From assembly GCF_011682055.1 (NCBI RefSeq), contig NZ_JAAQOM010000001.1, positions 496,001 through 560,000 on the forward strand: DNA of 64,000 bases, written 5' to 3'. A program made the position numbers and the translations under genes. The stretch is from Telluria antibiotica. Lineage in GTDB: Bacteria > Pseudomonadota > Gammaproteobacteria > Burkholderiales > Burkholderiaceae_D. Positions 47,294-56,516 of the stretch are shown in pieces (within the stretch, counting starts at the first letter, position 1; every line of letters begins with the position of its first letter). Below the pieces are notes generated by a model, which searched no databases, was not told where the DNA came from, and saw nothing but the letters and a program-made list of their open reading frames with translations.

Positions 47294-48502
47294 TCAGGAA
47301 TGTGTCGGCGAATGCGCGGCCAGCAGCACGCCGGCGCCGGCGCACAGGAACAACACGGTCGCGCCGAGCGCGAGCGACAGCAGCGATCCCCACAGCAGCG
47401 GCGCGAGGACCGCGGCGATCAGGGCATTGAAACCGGTCTGGACGAACAGCTGCACCGACGACCCCATGCCGCGCCGTTCGGGGACGCAGTCGAGTCCCCG
47501 GATCGTCAGTGTCGGCATCGCCAGCGCCATGCCGAGATTGAACACGAACAGGTGCAGAACGTACCAGCCGGCCCCCGCCGGGGCCGCGAGGCAGATGGCC
47601 AGGTCGAAGGCGATCGCCGCGCCCATCAGCGCGAACCCGGCCTGCAGCGTGAGCCGCACCGGCCAGCGCGCGGCGGCCTTGCCGGCCAGCGCCGAGCCGG
47701 CGACCAGTCCCGCCGTCGCCGGTCCGAACAGCCACAGGAAGTCCCCTTCGCCCAGGCCGAGGTGCCGCATCAGGAACACGGGTGCCGACAGCACGTAGAT
47801 GAAGAACGCGCCGAACATCGCGGCGTAGGCCAGCGACCAGGTCATGAACGCACGGTTGCCCAGTACGCGCGCGTAGCCTCGCGCGAGCGGCGCGAGGCGG
47901 AACGGCTGGCGCGCCTGCGGTGCCAGCGTCTCCGGCAGGCGCAACGCCACCGCCGCGAACAGGCTCGCTGCCAGCAGCGCCAGGAACAGGAACACGGCGC
48001 GCCAGCCGAACGCCCGCTGCAGCGCGCCGCCGACCAGCGGCGCGACCGCCGGCGCCAGCCCGTACATCATGACGACCTGCGACATCATGCGCCGCGCCAG
48101 CGGCCCCTCGTGCAGGTCGCGCACCACCGCGCGGCCGATCACGATGCCGGCACCGGCGGAGAAGCCCTGCAGCGCGCGCAACGGCAGCAGCTGCCCGACG
48201 CGCGTGGCGCATGCGCAGCCCAGCGAGGCCAGCGCATACGTGGCCAGTCCGGCCAGCACCACCCGGCGCCGCCCGCAGGCATCGGCAATCGCGCCGTGCC
48301 ACAGCGACATGAACGCGAACGCGGCGAAATACACCGAGATCGTCTGCTGCAGCGCGACCCGGTCCGTGTGCAACGTCCGTTCCATGTCCGGGAACGACGG
48401 CAGGTAGGCGTTGATCGAGAACGGTCCCAGCATCGCCAGCCCGGCCAGGATCAAGGTGATGCCAGGCAGGCCGGACGCCCGGACGACGGCGCCGGTCTGC
48501 AC
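47294..48502 (-). CDS. MFS transporter, Bcr/CflA (DHA1) type
   Basis: 402 residues, about 12 hydrophobic helices. The loop 2-3 motif appears as GAIADACGRRRVVLAGL and motif C-like ALQGFSAGAGIVIGR; the N-terminus PGITLILAGLAMLGPFSINAYLPSFPDM is characteristic of Bcr/CflA exporters. The GTG start at 48502 immediately follows the TAG stop of the preceding gene, so translation probably depends on coupling. In this operon it may export a metabolite or import the substrate. Confidence 0.88.
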   Translation of the reverse strand: MQTGAVVRASGLPGITLILAGLAMLGPFSINAYLPSFPDMERTLHTDRVALQQTISVYFAAFAFMSLWHGAIADACGRRRVVLAGLATYALASLGCACATRVGQLLPLRALQGFSAGAGIVIGRAVVRDLHEGPLARRMMSQVVMMYGLAPAVAPLVGGALQRAFGWRAVFLFLALLAASLFAAVALRLPETLAPQARQPFRLAPLARGYARVLGNRAFMTWSLAYAAMFGAFFIYVLSAPVFLMRHLGLGEGDFLWLFGPATAGLVAGSALAGKAAARWPVRLTLQAGFALMGAAIAFDLAICLAAPAGAGWYVLHLFVFNLGMALAMPTLTIRGLDCVPERRGMGSSVQLFVQTGFNALIAAVLAPLLWGSLLSLALGATVLFLCAGAGVLLAAHSPTHS

Positions 48503-49537
48503 CTAGGGCCGCATGCCGAGGACGGCGGAAATATCCAGTGCCGGATCGGCATCGGCGCCGTAGCCGAAGTCGCCCGCGCGCTGGCGTTCGGCCAGGCGCG
48601 TCATCAGCACGCGGTAGCGGTTCCCCGGCGCGTCGAAGCGCGAGCTGAGATCGCGCCGCTTGCCCGGATCGAAGTAGCGCGCGTTCTGCGGCCGCAGCAC
48701 CGAGTTGTCCTGCGGCTGGATGACGTAGGAGATGCGCGGCATCAGCCAGCGGAACGGCGCCGGCGCGTGCACCGTGTAGTTGGTCTGGTCGACGCGCGAG
48801 CGGTGCTTCCCGACGGGCACGAACGGCTGCACGTTGGGTATCGCGTAGCCGGGCGTGAAGCTGGGATAGGAAATGCACAGGTTGTTGCGCAGGTGGACGT
48901 GCAGCACCGCGCGCAGGTCCTGGTACTGCGCGCGCACGCCGCCGATCCAGCGCATCACCGGCGCCACCGACTTGCGGGTGACGATGCGGGTCCGCGTCAG
49001 CGTCTCGGACGTCGAGCTGAATTCGACGACGTCGCTCTCGGATTGCCCGTCGCCGATGGTGTTCGCATGCAGGAAATCGGCATGCGTGAGGTCGATCAGG
49101 TTCTCGACCGACAGCGGCGACGCGGCGTCGAACCGCACCGAGCGCTGGGTATAGCGCGGAATGCCCGCGCCGTCCGCCGGCAGGAACGGAATGAGCGGGA
49201 TCAGGTCCGCGTGCGCGTTGTCGGGATTGCCGTACCAGACCCACACGTAGCCGTAGCGCTCATGGACGCGGTAGTAGCACGAACCGCCGGTGAAGGCGGT
49301 GGCGCCGGCGCGCCGGCTCTCCAGCAGGTCGGGCCGGAACTCGGCCGCGCGCACCCGTCCCAGCTCGCGCCACAGGTAGACGTCCTGCGCATGCACGATG
49401 CGGCGCAACGGGCGGTTGCCGACGTCGGCGCTGTAGGCCACCGGGAACCAGGTGTCGCGCAGGTCGATGTTACGGGGTATCCAGTCGCGTTTCCCGTCCG
49501 GCGCGGCGAAGCGCGCCGCCTTGTCATCCATGTTCAT
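48503..49537 (-). CDS. Rieske-oxygenase catalytic subunit lacking the Rieske centre
   Basis: 344 residues. The catalytic half is intact: N146-xx-D149-xx-H152-xxxx-H157 (NLIDLTHADFLH), the mononuclear iron motif of VanA/CAO-type oxygenases, with long C-terminal core VRIVTRKSVAPVMRWIGG-like strands. The N-terminal half still aligns with a Rieske domain (DTWFPVAYSADVG ... RYGYVWVWYGNP), but the CxH and CxxH cluster ligands are gone; a single Cys (C87) remains. It should bind iron and substrate but needs electrons from another Rieske protein. It overlaps its Rieske-bearing partner gene by 4 bases (ATGA), so a stoichiometric complex is likely. Confidence 0.88.
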   Translation of the reverse strand: MNMDDKAARFAAPDGKRDWIPRNIDLRDTWFPVAYSADVGNRPLRRIVHAQDVYLWRELGRVRAAEFRPDLLESRRAGATAFTGGSCYYRVHERYGYVWVWYGNPDNAHADLIPLIPFLPADGAGIPRYTQRSVRFDAASPLSVENLIDLTHADFLHANTIGDGQSESDVVEFSSTSETLTRTRIVTRKSVAPVMRWIGGVRAQYQDLRAVLHVHLRNNLCISYPSFTPGYAIPNVQPFVPVGKHRSRVDQTNYTVHAPAPFRWLMPRISYVIQPQDNSVLRPQNARYFDPGKRRDLSSRFDAPGNRYRVLMTRLAERQRAGDFGYGADADPALDISAVLGMRP

Positions 49538-50448
49538 GCGACATCCTCCAGTTGATCCCGCCGTTCGCGCGACGGCGCCGCTTCGAGCGCCGCGATGGCG
49601 CGTCCGTCGATGTCGGCCCGCACCGTGAACGGCGCCGCCCCGGCCAGCCTGCGCAGGCGCCAGCCCGGCGGCCCGGGGTGCGAACGCGCATGGGCGAAGC
49701 CACGCCATACGAGGCTGGTGGTCCCGCGCCGGTTGGCGCTGGCGGCGACCAGCAGCGTCACCAGCGGCTGTTCGGACGCGTCCAGCAATTCCACTACGAC
49801 GTCGCCGCCGGCCAGCGGCACGCGGGTACGCACAAGCAGCGGATGGTCGCGCACGAAAGCGGGGCCGGGTCCCCTGCCCTTCCAGACGGCGCCGCGATCG
49901 AGCACGAGATGCCCGCCGTCGCGGCGCGGATCGCCGATGAAGAAGTCGGTGATCGTCACGCCCGGAAAGTCGAGCAGGCATTCCGGGCCGTCGAGCATGA
50001 CGTCCAGATAGTCGGGGAACGCGATCGCCGCCACCGCGCTTCCGGTGAACTCGCGCCCCGCCGCCCGGTAGGCCGCGCCCGGGAGCGTGCCCCGCATGTC
50101 GCCGGCGCCGGTATGCACATGGATGAAGCCGTTCAGTTCGGCGACCGGATACGCGCGCGCCGCGGCCGGCGGGATCTTCTCGTCGCGCCGCAGGTTCGGG
50201 ATATCGGTGCAGCGCCCGCTCGCGCCGTCGAAGGTCCAGCCGTGGTAGGGACATTGCAACCCGCCCGGCCTGACCTGCCCCGGCGACAGCAGCACGCGCC
50301 GGTGCGGGCAGCGGTCTTCCAGCGCGAACGCTTCTCCGGCGGCGCTACGGAACAGCGCCACCTGCACGCCGTCGCAGACCACCGCCAGCGTCTTGCCCGG
50401 CGCCAGCTGCTCCGACAGCGCGACGATCCACCATTGTCCTGATGTCAT
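49534..50448 (-). CDS. Rieske [2Fe-2S] subunit without an active iron site
   Basis: 304 residues. Perfect Rieske ligands C47-x-H49 and C66-xx-H69 (RCPHRR, CPYHGWTFD) lie at the N-terminus. The C-terminal domain keeps oxygenase-like strands, but the iron motif is degenerate: the place of DxxHxxxxH reads VMLDGPECLLDF, keeping the Asp and losing both His. It probably serves as electron-transfer and structural subunit for the next gene's product. AAGGGA lies upstream. The electron donor (reductase) is not in the window. Confidence 0.88.
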   Translation of the reverse strand: MTSGQWWIVALSEQLAPGKTLAVVCDGVQVALFRSAAGEAFALEDRCPHRRVLLSPGQVRPGGLQCPYHGWTFDGASGRCTDIPNLRRDEKIPPAAARAYPVAELNGFIHVHTGAGDMRGTLPGAAYRAAGREFTGSAVAAIAFPDYLDVMLDGPECLLDFPGVTITDFFIGDPRRDGGHLVLDRGAVWKGRGPGPAFVRDHPLLVRTRVPLAGGDVVVELLDASEQPLVTLLVAASANRRGTTSLVWRGFAHARSHPGPPGWRLRRLAGAAPFTVRADIDGRAIAALEAAPSRERRDQLEDVA

Positions 50449-50472
50449 TCGTGTCCCTTCCGCGCCGGGTCG

Positions 50473-51399
50473 TCAGCCGCGCACGCGCGCGGTGATCTTC
50501 GCGTGCGGTCCGGCCACCTGCGCCGCCCAGGCCGCGCCGGCGTCGTCGAATGCGAACTCGCTGTAATCGATCCGGATGTCCTGCTCGCGCGCGATGCGCA
50601 GCAGGCGCTCCCAGATCGCGCGGCGGTCGGCCGGGGGCCGCTGGCCGGTGCCGATGCACGACAGCGTGCGGAACAGCAGGTCGGCGATGTCCAGGTTGAC
50701 CTTGCGTCCGGCCCCGGTGCCGATGGTCATGATGCGCGCCCCCCAGCGCGTCGCCTTGAGCGCATCCAGCATCGGCTGGCCGCAGACCAGGTCGAGCACG
50801 ACGTCGAAGCCCTCGTCCGTGACCGTCTGCAGTTTCGCGGCATCGTCGCCGCCGCCCAGCACCACGATCTCGTCGGCGATGCCGCGCGCCTTCAGCCGCG
50901 CCAGCGCGTCGGCCGAACGGGCCGCGGCCACGACTCTTCCGGCCCCCAGGAACCGCGCCAGCTGCAGCGCGATCTGGCCCAGCGTGCCGGTCGCGCCCAG
51001 CACCAGCACCTGCTCGCCCGGCTGGATCTTCGCCTGCTCCAGCGGCACGAGGGCGCCGGTGGCGGCGATCCCCATCGCGATCGCGGTGCGGTCGTCGACG
51101 TCGTCCGGCACGTCCCAGACTTCCTCGACCGGCACCAGGGTGCGCTCGGCCCAGGCGCCGTACGGCAGCACCGAGCGCTCGCCGAAATAGACCCGGCGCC
51201 CGTCCGGCGCGCGGCCCACGCCCTCGCCGCGGATCACGCACGGGTATTGCACGCCGAGGCGGTACGCGCCCAGCACGTCCCAGCCGCCCAGGCCGGCCGT
51301 ATCGACGTCGATCAGGACCGCGCCGTCGCGCGGCGCCGGTGCCGGAAACTCGGCGATGACCGGTGCCGCGCCGCGTTCATGAATGATGGCAGCTTTCAT
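50473..51399 (-). CDS. Zinc-free quinone-oxidoreductase-type MDR protein
   Basis: 308 residues from MKAAIIHERGAAP. NADPH-binding VLGATGTLGQIALQLARFLGA. The medium-chain fold is clear, but the zinc-binding Cys/His/Glu set of alcohol dehydrogenases is missing, so it belongs with QOR/enoyl reductases. Its ATG overlaps the SDR stop by one base (TGATG). It may reduce an enone or quinone-like intermediate; it is not an oxygenase reductase. Confidence 0.88.
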   Translation of the reverse strand: MKAAIIHERGAAPVIAEFPAPAPRDGAVLIDVDTAGLGGWDVLGAYRLGVQYPCVIRGEGVGRAPDGRRVYFGERSVLPYGAWAERTLVPVEEVWDVPDDVDDRTAIAMGIAATGALVPLEQAKIQPGEQVLVLGATGTLGQIALQLARFLGAGRVVAAARSADALARLKARGIADEIVVLGGGDDAAKLQTVTDEGFDVVLDLVCGQPMLDALKATRWGARIMTIGTGAGRKVNLDIADLLFRTLSCIGTGQRPPADRRAIWERLLRIAREQDIRIDYSEFAFDDAGAAWAAQVAGPHAKITARVRG

Positions 51400-52241
51400 C
51401 ACATTCCCTTCGCGCCGGTCTGCGCAAACAAGGCCTTCATCGCCACCAGCGAAGGCGTGTGGCTGCCGAAGCCGCCGTCCGCCACCAGCGTGGTGCCCGT
51501 GACGAAGGCCGATTCGTCGGACGCCAGGAACGCCACGACATCGGCGATCTGGCGCGGCGTGCCCAGTTCGGGCGTCAGGTGGTTCTCGCGCAGGATCTCG
51601 AGCAGCGGCGCGGGCATGCTCTCGTGCGCGTTCTCGGCCGGGGCCAGCCCGATCTGCAGCGCGTTCGAGCGGATGCCCTGCTTGCCGTACTGCGCCGCCA
51701 CCGAGCGCGCCAGCATCGCTAGCGCCGCCTTCGAGGCCGCGTAGGCCGTCAGCGACAGGTCGCCTTGCGCGCCCAGGCCCGACGTGACGAAGATCACCGA
51801 GCCGCGGCCATGCTTGAGCATCTCGCGGATCGCGTACTTGCTGCACAACATGGCGCCGCGCAGGTTGACCGCCATGGCGCGGTCCCAGGCTTCGACGTCC
51901 ATGTTGACGACGTCGCGGTCGCGCCGGCGCTGTTCGACGTTCAGCACGGCCGCGTTGTTGTGCAGGACGTCGACGCGCCCGAAGCGCGCCACCACCGCTT
52001 CGACCATCGCGCTGACCTCGGCCTCGCTCGCGATGTCGCATTGCAGCGCCAGCGCCTGCCCGCCCTGCGCGTCGATGCCGGCCGCGACCCGGCGCGCGCC
52101 CTCGCCGTCGATATCGACGATCGCCACCCGCGCGCCATGCGCCGCCAGCACGCGCGCCGCCTCGGCACCCAGGCCGCCGGCGGCACCGGTCACGATAGCG
52201 ACCCGTCCGTCCAGCTTCCCTTTGTGTTCTTGTTCGTTCAT
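51399..52241 (-). CDS. Short-chain dehydrogenase/reductase (classical)
   Basis: 280 residues. Cofactor loop TGAAGGLG, HNNAA, catalytic Ser in FVTSGLG and YAASK (Tyr/Lys) are all present; acidic VDID after strand 2 suggests NAD preference. C-terminal GTTLVADGGFGS. It oxidises a secondary alcohol, possibly a diol or hydroxyl made by the oxygenase. GAGGAGA upstream. Confidence 0.92.
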   Translation of the reverse strand: MNEQEHKGKLDGRVAIVTGAAGGLGAEAARVLAAHGARVAIVDIDGEGARRVAAGIDAQGGQALALQCDIASEAEVSAMVEAVVARFGRVDVLHNNAAVLNVEQRRRDRDVVNMDVEAWDRAMAVNLRGAMLCSKYAIREMLKHGRGSVIFVTSGLGAQGDLSLTAYAASKAALAMLARSVAAQYGKQGIRSNALQIGLAPAENAHESMPAPLLEILRENHLTPELGTPRQIADVVAFLASDESAFVTGTTLVADGGFGSHTPSLVAMKALFAQTGAKGM

Positions 52242-52268
52242 ACCCGGTCTCCTCAGGTTGGGCCGCGC

Positions 52269-53099
52269 TCAGCGGCCGATGAAATTCGGCGGCCGCTTCT
52301 CGCTGAAGGCCAGCGCGGCTTCTCGTGCGTCTTCGCTCGGCTTGAGCAGGGCGAACAGGTCCAGTTCGAGGTCGAGCCCCTGCTTCAGCTCCAGGTCGAG
52401 GGCGCTGCGGGCCGCGCGCTTGACGAGCAGCGTGGCCGCCGGTGCGCGCGCCGCGATGCGCGTGGCGAACGCGCGCACCTCCTCGACCAGCGCGTCCGGT
52501 GCGCTCGCGACCCGCGTGACGAGCCCGATGTCCTTCGCCGCGGCCGCGTCGAGGCGCTCGCCGGTCAGCAGCAGGTCCATCGCCCGCCCGGGTCCCACCA
52601 CGCGCGCCAGGCGCTGGGTGCCGCCGCCGCCGGGAATCAGGCCCAGCGCCGTCTCCGGCAGGCTGAACACGGCGTCCGGCGTCGCGTAGCGGATGTCGCA
52701 GGCCAGCGCCAGTTCCAGGCCGCCGCCCATGCAATAGCCGTGCACCGCGGCGATCACCGGCTTCTGGATGGCGTCGATCGCTTCGATCCAGCGCGCGCCC
52801 TGCATCCGGGTGCGCACCTCGATCGCGGTTTCCGGGCCGCGCTTTTCCTTGATGTCGGCGCCGGCGCAAAACCCGCGCGGGCCGGCGCCGCGGATCGCGA
52901 TCACGCGGATCGCCGGGTCGGCGTCGAGTTCGCGCAGCGCCTGGGGCACGCCGTTGCGGATGTCGTCGTTGATCGCGTTGATCTGGCCGGGGCGCGTCAG
53001 CACCACCCAACCGAGGCCGCCTTCGCGCTCGATGGTCACGGCCTCGTTGACGATGCGCGCCCGCACGCCGTCGCTGCCTTTCGATTCGGTGTCGTCCAT
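52269..53099 (-). CDS. Enoyl-CoA hydratase/isomerase family protein
   Basis: 276 residues, crotonase fold. Oxyanion residues in GFCAGADIKE and GYCMGGGLELALACDI, and both glutamate positions (GGGLELA; LPETALGLIPGGGGTQRL) are kept, so hydratase activity is plausible. An N-terminal extension of about 20 residues precedes the core. It shows the operon handles CoA thioesters, with HADH and thiolase encoded upstream at 61908-63982. The gene begins one base after the VOC stop. Confidence 0.92.
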   Translation of the reverse strand: MDDTESKGSDGVRARIVNEAVTIEREGGLGWVVLTRPGQINAINDDIRNGVPQALRELDADPAIRVIAIRGAGPRGFCAGADIKEKRGPETAIEVRTRMQGARWIEAIDAIQKPVIAAVHGYCMGGGLELALACDIRYATPDAVFSLPETALGLIPGGGGTQRLARVVGPGRAMDLLLTGERLDAAAAKDIGLVTRVASAPDALVEEVRAFATRIAARAPAATLLVKRAARSALDLELKQGLDLELDLFALLKPSEDAREAALAFSEKRPPNFIGR

Positions 53100-53100
53100 G

Positions 53101-54066
53101 TCACGCTTCCTCGAACTCGATGACCTGGCCGCGCAGTTCCGACGGCTCGATGCGGATCAGCGGGCGTCCGCCGGCGGATTCCGATTCCTCGACCCAGGTG
53201 AAGCGCGTGCCGCGCGCGCGCAGGTCGTCGGCCTTGGCCTCCAGCCCGTTCACCGCGATGCGGATGTAGTACAGGCCCGGCCCCCAGTTGTTGAGGTAGT
53301 GCGCGGCCGGGGTGTTCCAGGCGGTCGGCTGGATCACGTGCAGGGCCGCGCTGTTGGCGACCGTGAACGGCATCACGGCGCGGCGCTGGCCTTCGCGGGC
53401 CAGCAGTTCGACGCCGCCGCGCGGTTCCCAGTCGAGGTTCGTCGAGCAGCAGCGCAGCGTGTGGTCGAGATCGCGCACGATGAAGGCGCGCGCGCTGATC
53501 CGCACCATGTCGCCCGGCTTCGGGTCACGCGGCTGGGCCGGCGGGCTGGCGAACGTCTCCGGCGGCATCTGCAGCGGCTCGGTCGGCATCACCTCGATGC
53601 ACAGGCCGCCGTCGACGGCGGGCGTGTAGCGCGGGCGTTCCGGCGTCGCTCCCAGCCACAGGCGGTCGAACGGCATCTCGGGCGTGCGCTGGGCCATCCG
53701 GAAGGCCAGGCCGCGGCGCATCAGCTTGTCCACGAAGACGTCGAACTTCGACCCCTGCAGCGCCAGCACCACCGAGTGCGTCAGCATTGGACGGTGGCGG
53801 CCCTGGTAGTCCTTCAGGCTCTCGAGGAACTCGTGGAACATCGGGTCGCCGGGATTGTCGTAGTCCAGGTGCCACTGCGGTTCCAGGCGCGTCGGCGACA
53901 CTGCCAGCGATTTGTGCACGCGCAGGAAATGCGCAATGTACGGATGGTTGTCGAAGGCCTGGCGCCAGTTCGGGTGGCTGTGCACCCCCAGCTTGCTCAC
54001 GAGCAGGTCGGTCATGCCGTCCGGGTCGGGCAGCATCATGTCGGCTGACAGCAGCAGGTCAAACAT
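53101..54066 (-). CDS. VOC-superfamily (glyoxalase/dioxygenase-like) protein
   Basis: 321 residues from MFDLLLSADM (GGAGA upstream). Two VOC-like modules: HRPMLTHSVVLALQGSKFDVFVDKLMRRGLAFRM and ARAFIVRDLDHTLRCCSTNLDWEPRGGVELLAREG, with ALHVIQP and a terminal EFEEA. The GxHHI motif usual in the last module is LYYIRI here, so a full extradiol-type iron site is doubtful. It could be an epimerase, lyase or binding protein. Its start lies 8 bases inside the end of the MMPL gene. Confidence 0.7.
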   Translation of the reverse strand: MFDLLLSADMMLPDPDGMTDLLVSKLGVHSHPNWRQAFDNHPYIAHFLRVHKSLAVSPTRLEPQWHLDYDNPGDPMFHEFLESLKDYQGRHRPMLTHSVVLALQGSKFDVFVDKLMRRGLAFRMAQRTPEMPFDRLWLGATPERPRYTPAVDGGLCIEVMPTEPLQMPPETFASPPAQPRDPKPGDMVRISARAFIVRDLDHTLRCCSTNLDWEPRGGVELLAREGQRRAVMPFTVANSAALHVIQPTAWNTPAAHYLNNWGPGLYYIRIAVNGLEAKADDLRARGTRFTWVEESESAGGRPLIRIEPSELRGQVIEFEEA

Positions 54067-56515
54067 AGTTTTTCTCCAAGGTAGGGCTGACGCACGCATC
54101 GTCCTGTGCGCGGCGGGGATTGAGCAGGAAATACGACAGCGCCGGCGTGAGCACGAGCGCGCCGAGCATATTCCACAGGAACATGAAGGTCAGCAGGATG
54201 CCCATGTCGGCCTGAAACTTGATCGGCGACCAGGCCCACGTGACGACGCCGGCGGCCATCGTCATGCCGACCAGGGCCACGACCTTGCCGGTGAAGTCGA
54301 GCGAACGGCGATAGGCGGCGCGCAGGCTGTCGCCGCGCCGCTGGCACGCCAGCTGCACCGACAGCAGGTACAGCGCGTAGTCGACCCCGACCCCCACCCC
54401 GACCGCGATCACCGGCAAGGTCGCCACTTTCAGCCCGATGCCCAGCCAGACCATCAGCGCCTTGCACAGGACGGTCGTGATCACCAGCGGGATCAGCGCG
54501 ACGATGGTGGCCCGCACGCTGCGGAACGTGATCAGGCACAGCAGGGCGGTCGAGCCGTAGACGGCCAGGTACATCATGACGATGCTCTTGCCGACCTCGA
54601 TGTTGGTCGCGGCCTCGATGCCGGCATTGCCGGCGGCCAGCAGGAAGGTCACGGGCTCCTTGGCGCCGGCCGGGGTGTTGTTGGCCTGGGCGTACTGGCT
54701 CGACGTCTTGAGGATCCGCGCCACGGTGTCGGCCTTGTGGTCGCGCAGGTAGACGACGAGCGGCGACACCGAGCAGCTCTGGTTGGTGATGTCGGGCGTG
54801 GCGATCGCCGCCGCCGTCATGGCGCCGTCGGTGATCGCCTGGTTGCGGCTGATCGTCATCCACTTGGCGCTGCCTTCCGACATCGCGGCGGTGGTGAAGC
54901 GCACGGCCTCGGCCAGCGACGTGGTGGTCTGCACCGCCGGGTCCGCGCGCAGCAGCTGCGCGAGGCCGTCCATCTTCGTCAGCGCCGAATACAGGCGGCA
55001 GCCTTCGTCGGCGGTCTTCATGATCACCACGAACTGGTCGCTCGACAGGCCGTAGTTGCGCGTGATGTAGGCGTTGTCGCGGTTGTAGCGCGAATCGGGC
55101 CGCAGTTCCGGCGCGCCGGCGTCGAGGTCGCCGATGCGCAGGCCCTGCATCACGATCGCCGACGCCACGGTAACGAGCAGCGCGAGGAGGCTGACGCCGA
55201 ACGCCCAGCGGCGCCCGGTCAGCGCGTCGAGGCGGCCCCACACGCGGCCCAGCAGCGACTGTCCCTGCGCCATGTCGCGGTCGGCGTCCAGTGCGCGCTG
55301 CGCCGCCTTCTTGCCGATGCCGATGTAGGACAGCGCCACCGGAATCAGGAACAGCTTCGTGAAGACCAGTACCGACACGCCGATGCTCGTGGTGATCGCG
55401 AGGTCGCGGATGACCGGGATGTCGATGATGATCAGCACCGCGAAGCCGACGATGTTGGCCAGCAGCGCCGTCACGCCGGCCACGAACAGGCGCCGGAAGG
55501 TGTAGCGCGCGGCCACGTACTTGTGGGTGCCGCGCCCGATATCCTGGATGATGCCGTTCATTTTCTGGGCGCCGTGCGAGAGGCCGATCGCGAAGATCAG
55601 GAACGGGACCAGGATCGAGTACGGGTCGAGCTCGTAGCCGAGCAGCTGCATCAGGCCGAGCAGCCACACGACGCCGATCACCGCAGCCGACACCAGCAAC
55701 ACGGTGCTGCGCACGCAGCGCGTGTAGAGGTAGACGAACACGGTGGCGACGGCCACCGAGACGGCGAAGAACATCATGACCGCCTTCAGGCCGTCGATCA
55801 GGTCGCCGACGATCTTGGCGAAGCCGACGATGTGGATGCCCACCTTCGCGCTTTCGTAGGTGCGGATCTTGTCTTCCAGTTTGCGCGAGAATGCACCGTA
55901 GTCGAGCGGTTCGCCGGTCTTGGGGTCGCGGTCGAGCAGCGGCGCGACGATCATGCTCGATTTCATGTCGAGCGCGACGAGGCGCCCGACGATGCCTGCC
56001 TTGGCCACGTTGGCGCGCAGCCTGGCCAGTTCGGCAGGGCTGCCGTCGAACTGGGGCGGCATCACGGGGCCGCCCGTGATGCCGTCCTCGGTCACCTCGC
56101 GCCAGCGCACGATCGGCATCCAGATCGATTTCATCCACGAGCGGTCGACGCCGTCGATCATGTACAGGTCGTCGTTCACCTTGCGCATGACGTCGAGGTA
56201 GGCTGGGTCGTAGATGTCGCCGGTCTTGTTCTCGACGACGATCCGCACCGTGTTGCCGAGGCCCGGCAGCTGCGCCTTGTTCGCGAGGTAGTTCTGGATG
56301 TACGGACTGCCGAGCGGGATCATGCGCTCGAAGTTGGCATTGACCTTGATCCGGGTCGCCGAATAGCCGAGGAACAGCGTGGCCAGCAGGCAGGCGAGCA
56401 GCACGATCAGGCGGTGGTTGAAGATCACGCGTTCGAGCAGGTTGCCCGAAGCGCGATCGAAGTCTTGCACGTCCCGTACCACGGGCATGCGGGGTTGATT
56501 GCCGTGCGCTGCCAT
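54059..56515 (-). CDS. MMPL/RND-superfamily transporter
   Basis: 818 residues from MAAHGNQPRMP. Twelve-helix layout with two periplasmic loops; a first helix near 35-55, a five-helix set about 245-430 (MMFFAVSVAVATVFVYLYT, ILVPFLIFAIGLSHGAQKMNG) and a mirror set about 640-800 with GVGVGVDYALYLL, the TM4/10-type acidic residue. About 200 residues shorter than AcrB, as in MmpL/HpnN transporters that move lipids or hydrophobic molecules. Together with the YCF48-like protein and DUF1302/DUF1329 it is part of a recurring envelope set. Direction of transport is unknown. Confidence 0.9.
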   Translation of the reverse strand: MAAHGNQPRMPVVRDVQDFDRASGNLLERVIFNHRLIVLLACLLATLFLGYSATRIKVNANFERMIPLGSPYIQNYLANKAQLPGLGNTVRIVVENKTGDIYDPAYLDVMRKVNDDLYMIDGVDRSWMKSIWMPIVRWREVTEDGITGGPVMPPQFDGSPAELARLRANVAKAGIVGRLVALDMKSSMIVAPLLDRDPKTGEPLDYGAFSRKLEDKIRTYESAKVGIHIVGFAKIVGDLIDGLKAVMMFFAVSVAVATVFVYLYTRCVRSTVLLVSAAVIGVVWLLGLMQLLGYELDPYSILVPFLIFAIGLSHGAQKMNGIIQDIGRGTHKYVAARYTFRRLFVAGVTALLANIVGFAVLIIIDIPVIRDLAITTSIGVSVLVFTKLFLIPVALSYIGIGKKAAQRALDADRDMAQGQSLLGRVWGRLDALTGRRWAFGVSLLALLVTVASAIVMQGLRIGDLDAGAPELRPDSRYNRDNAYITRNYGLSSDQFVVIMKTADEGCRLYSALTKMDGLAQLLRADPAVQTTTSLAEAVRFTTAAMSEGSAKWMTISRNQAITDGAMTAAAIATPDITNQSCSVSPLVVYLRDHKADTVARILKTSSQYAQANNTPAGAKEPVTFLLAAGNAGIEAATNIEVGKSIVMMYLAVYGSTALLCLITFRSVRATIVALIPLVITTVLCKALMVWLGIGLKVATLPVIAVGVGVGVDYALYLLSVQLACQRRGDSLRAAYRRSLDFTGKVVALVGMTMAAGVVTWAWSPIKFQADMGILLTFMFLWNMLGALVLTPALSYFLLNPRRAQDDACVSPTLEKNYV

Positions 56516-56516
56516 G

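Noticed and set aside
47274..49244. Open frame that would extend the lipoprotein hydrolase by some 650 residues
   Set aside because: The extension is out-of-frame reading of the MFS and Rieske genes; the lipoprotein signal and ribosome site fix the start at 47273.
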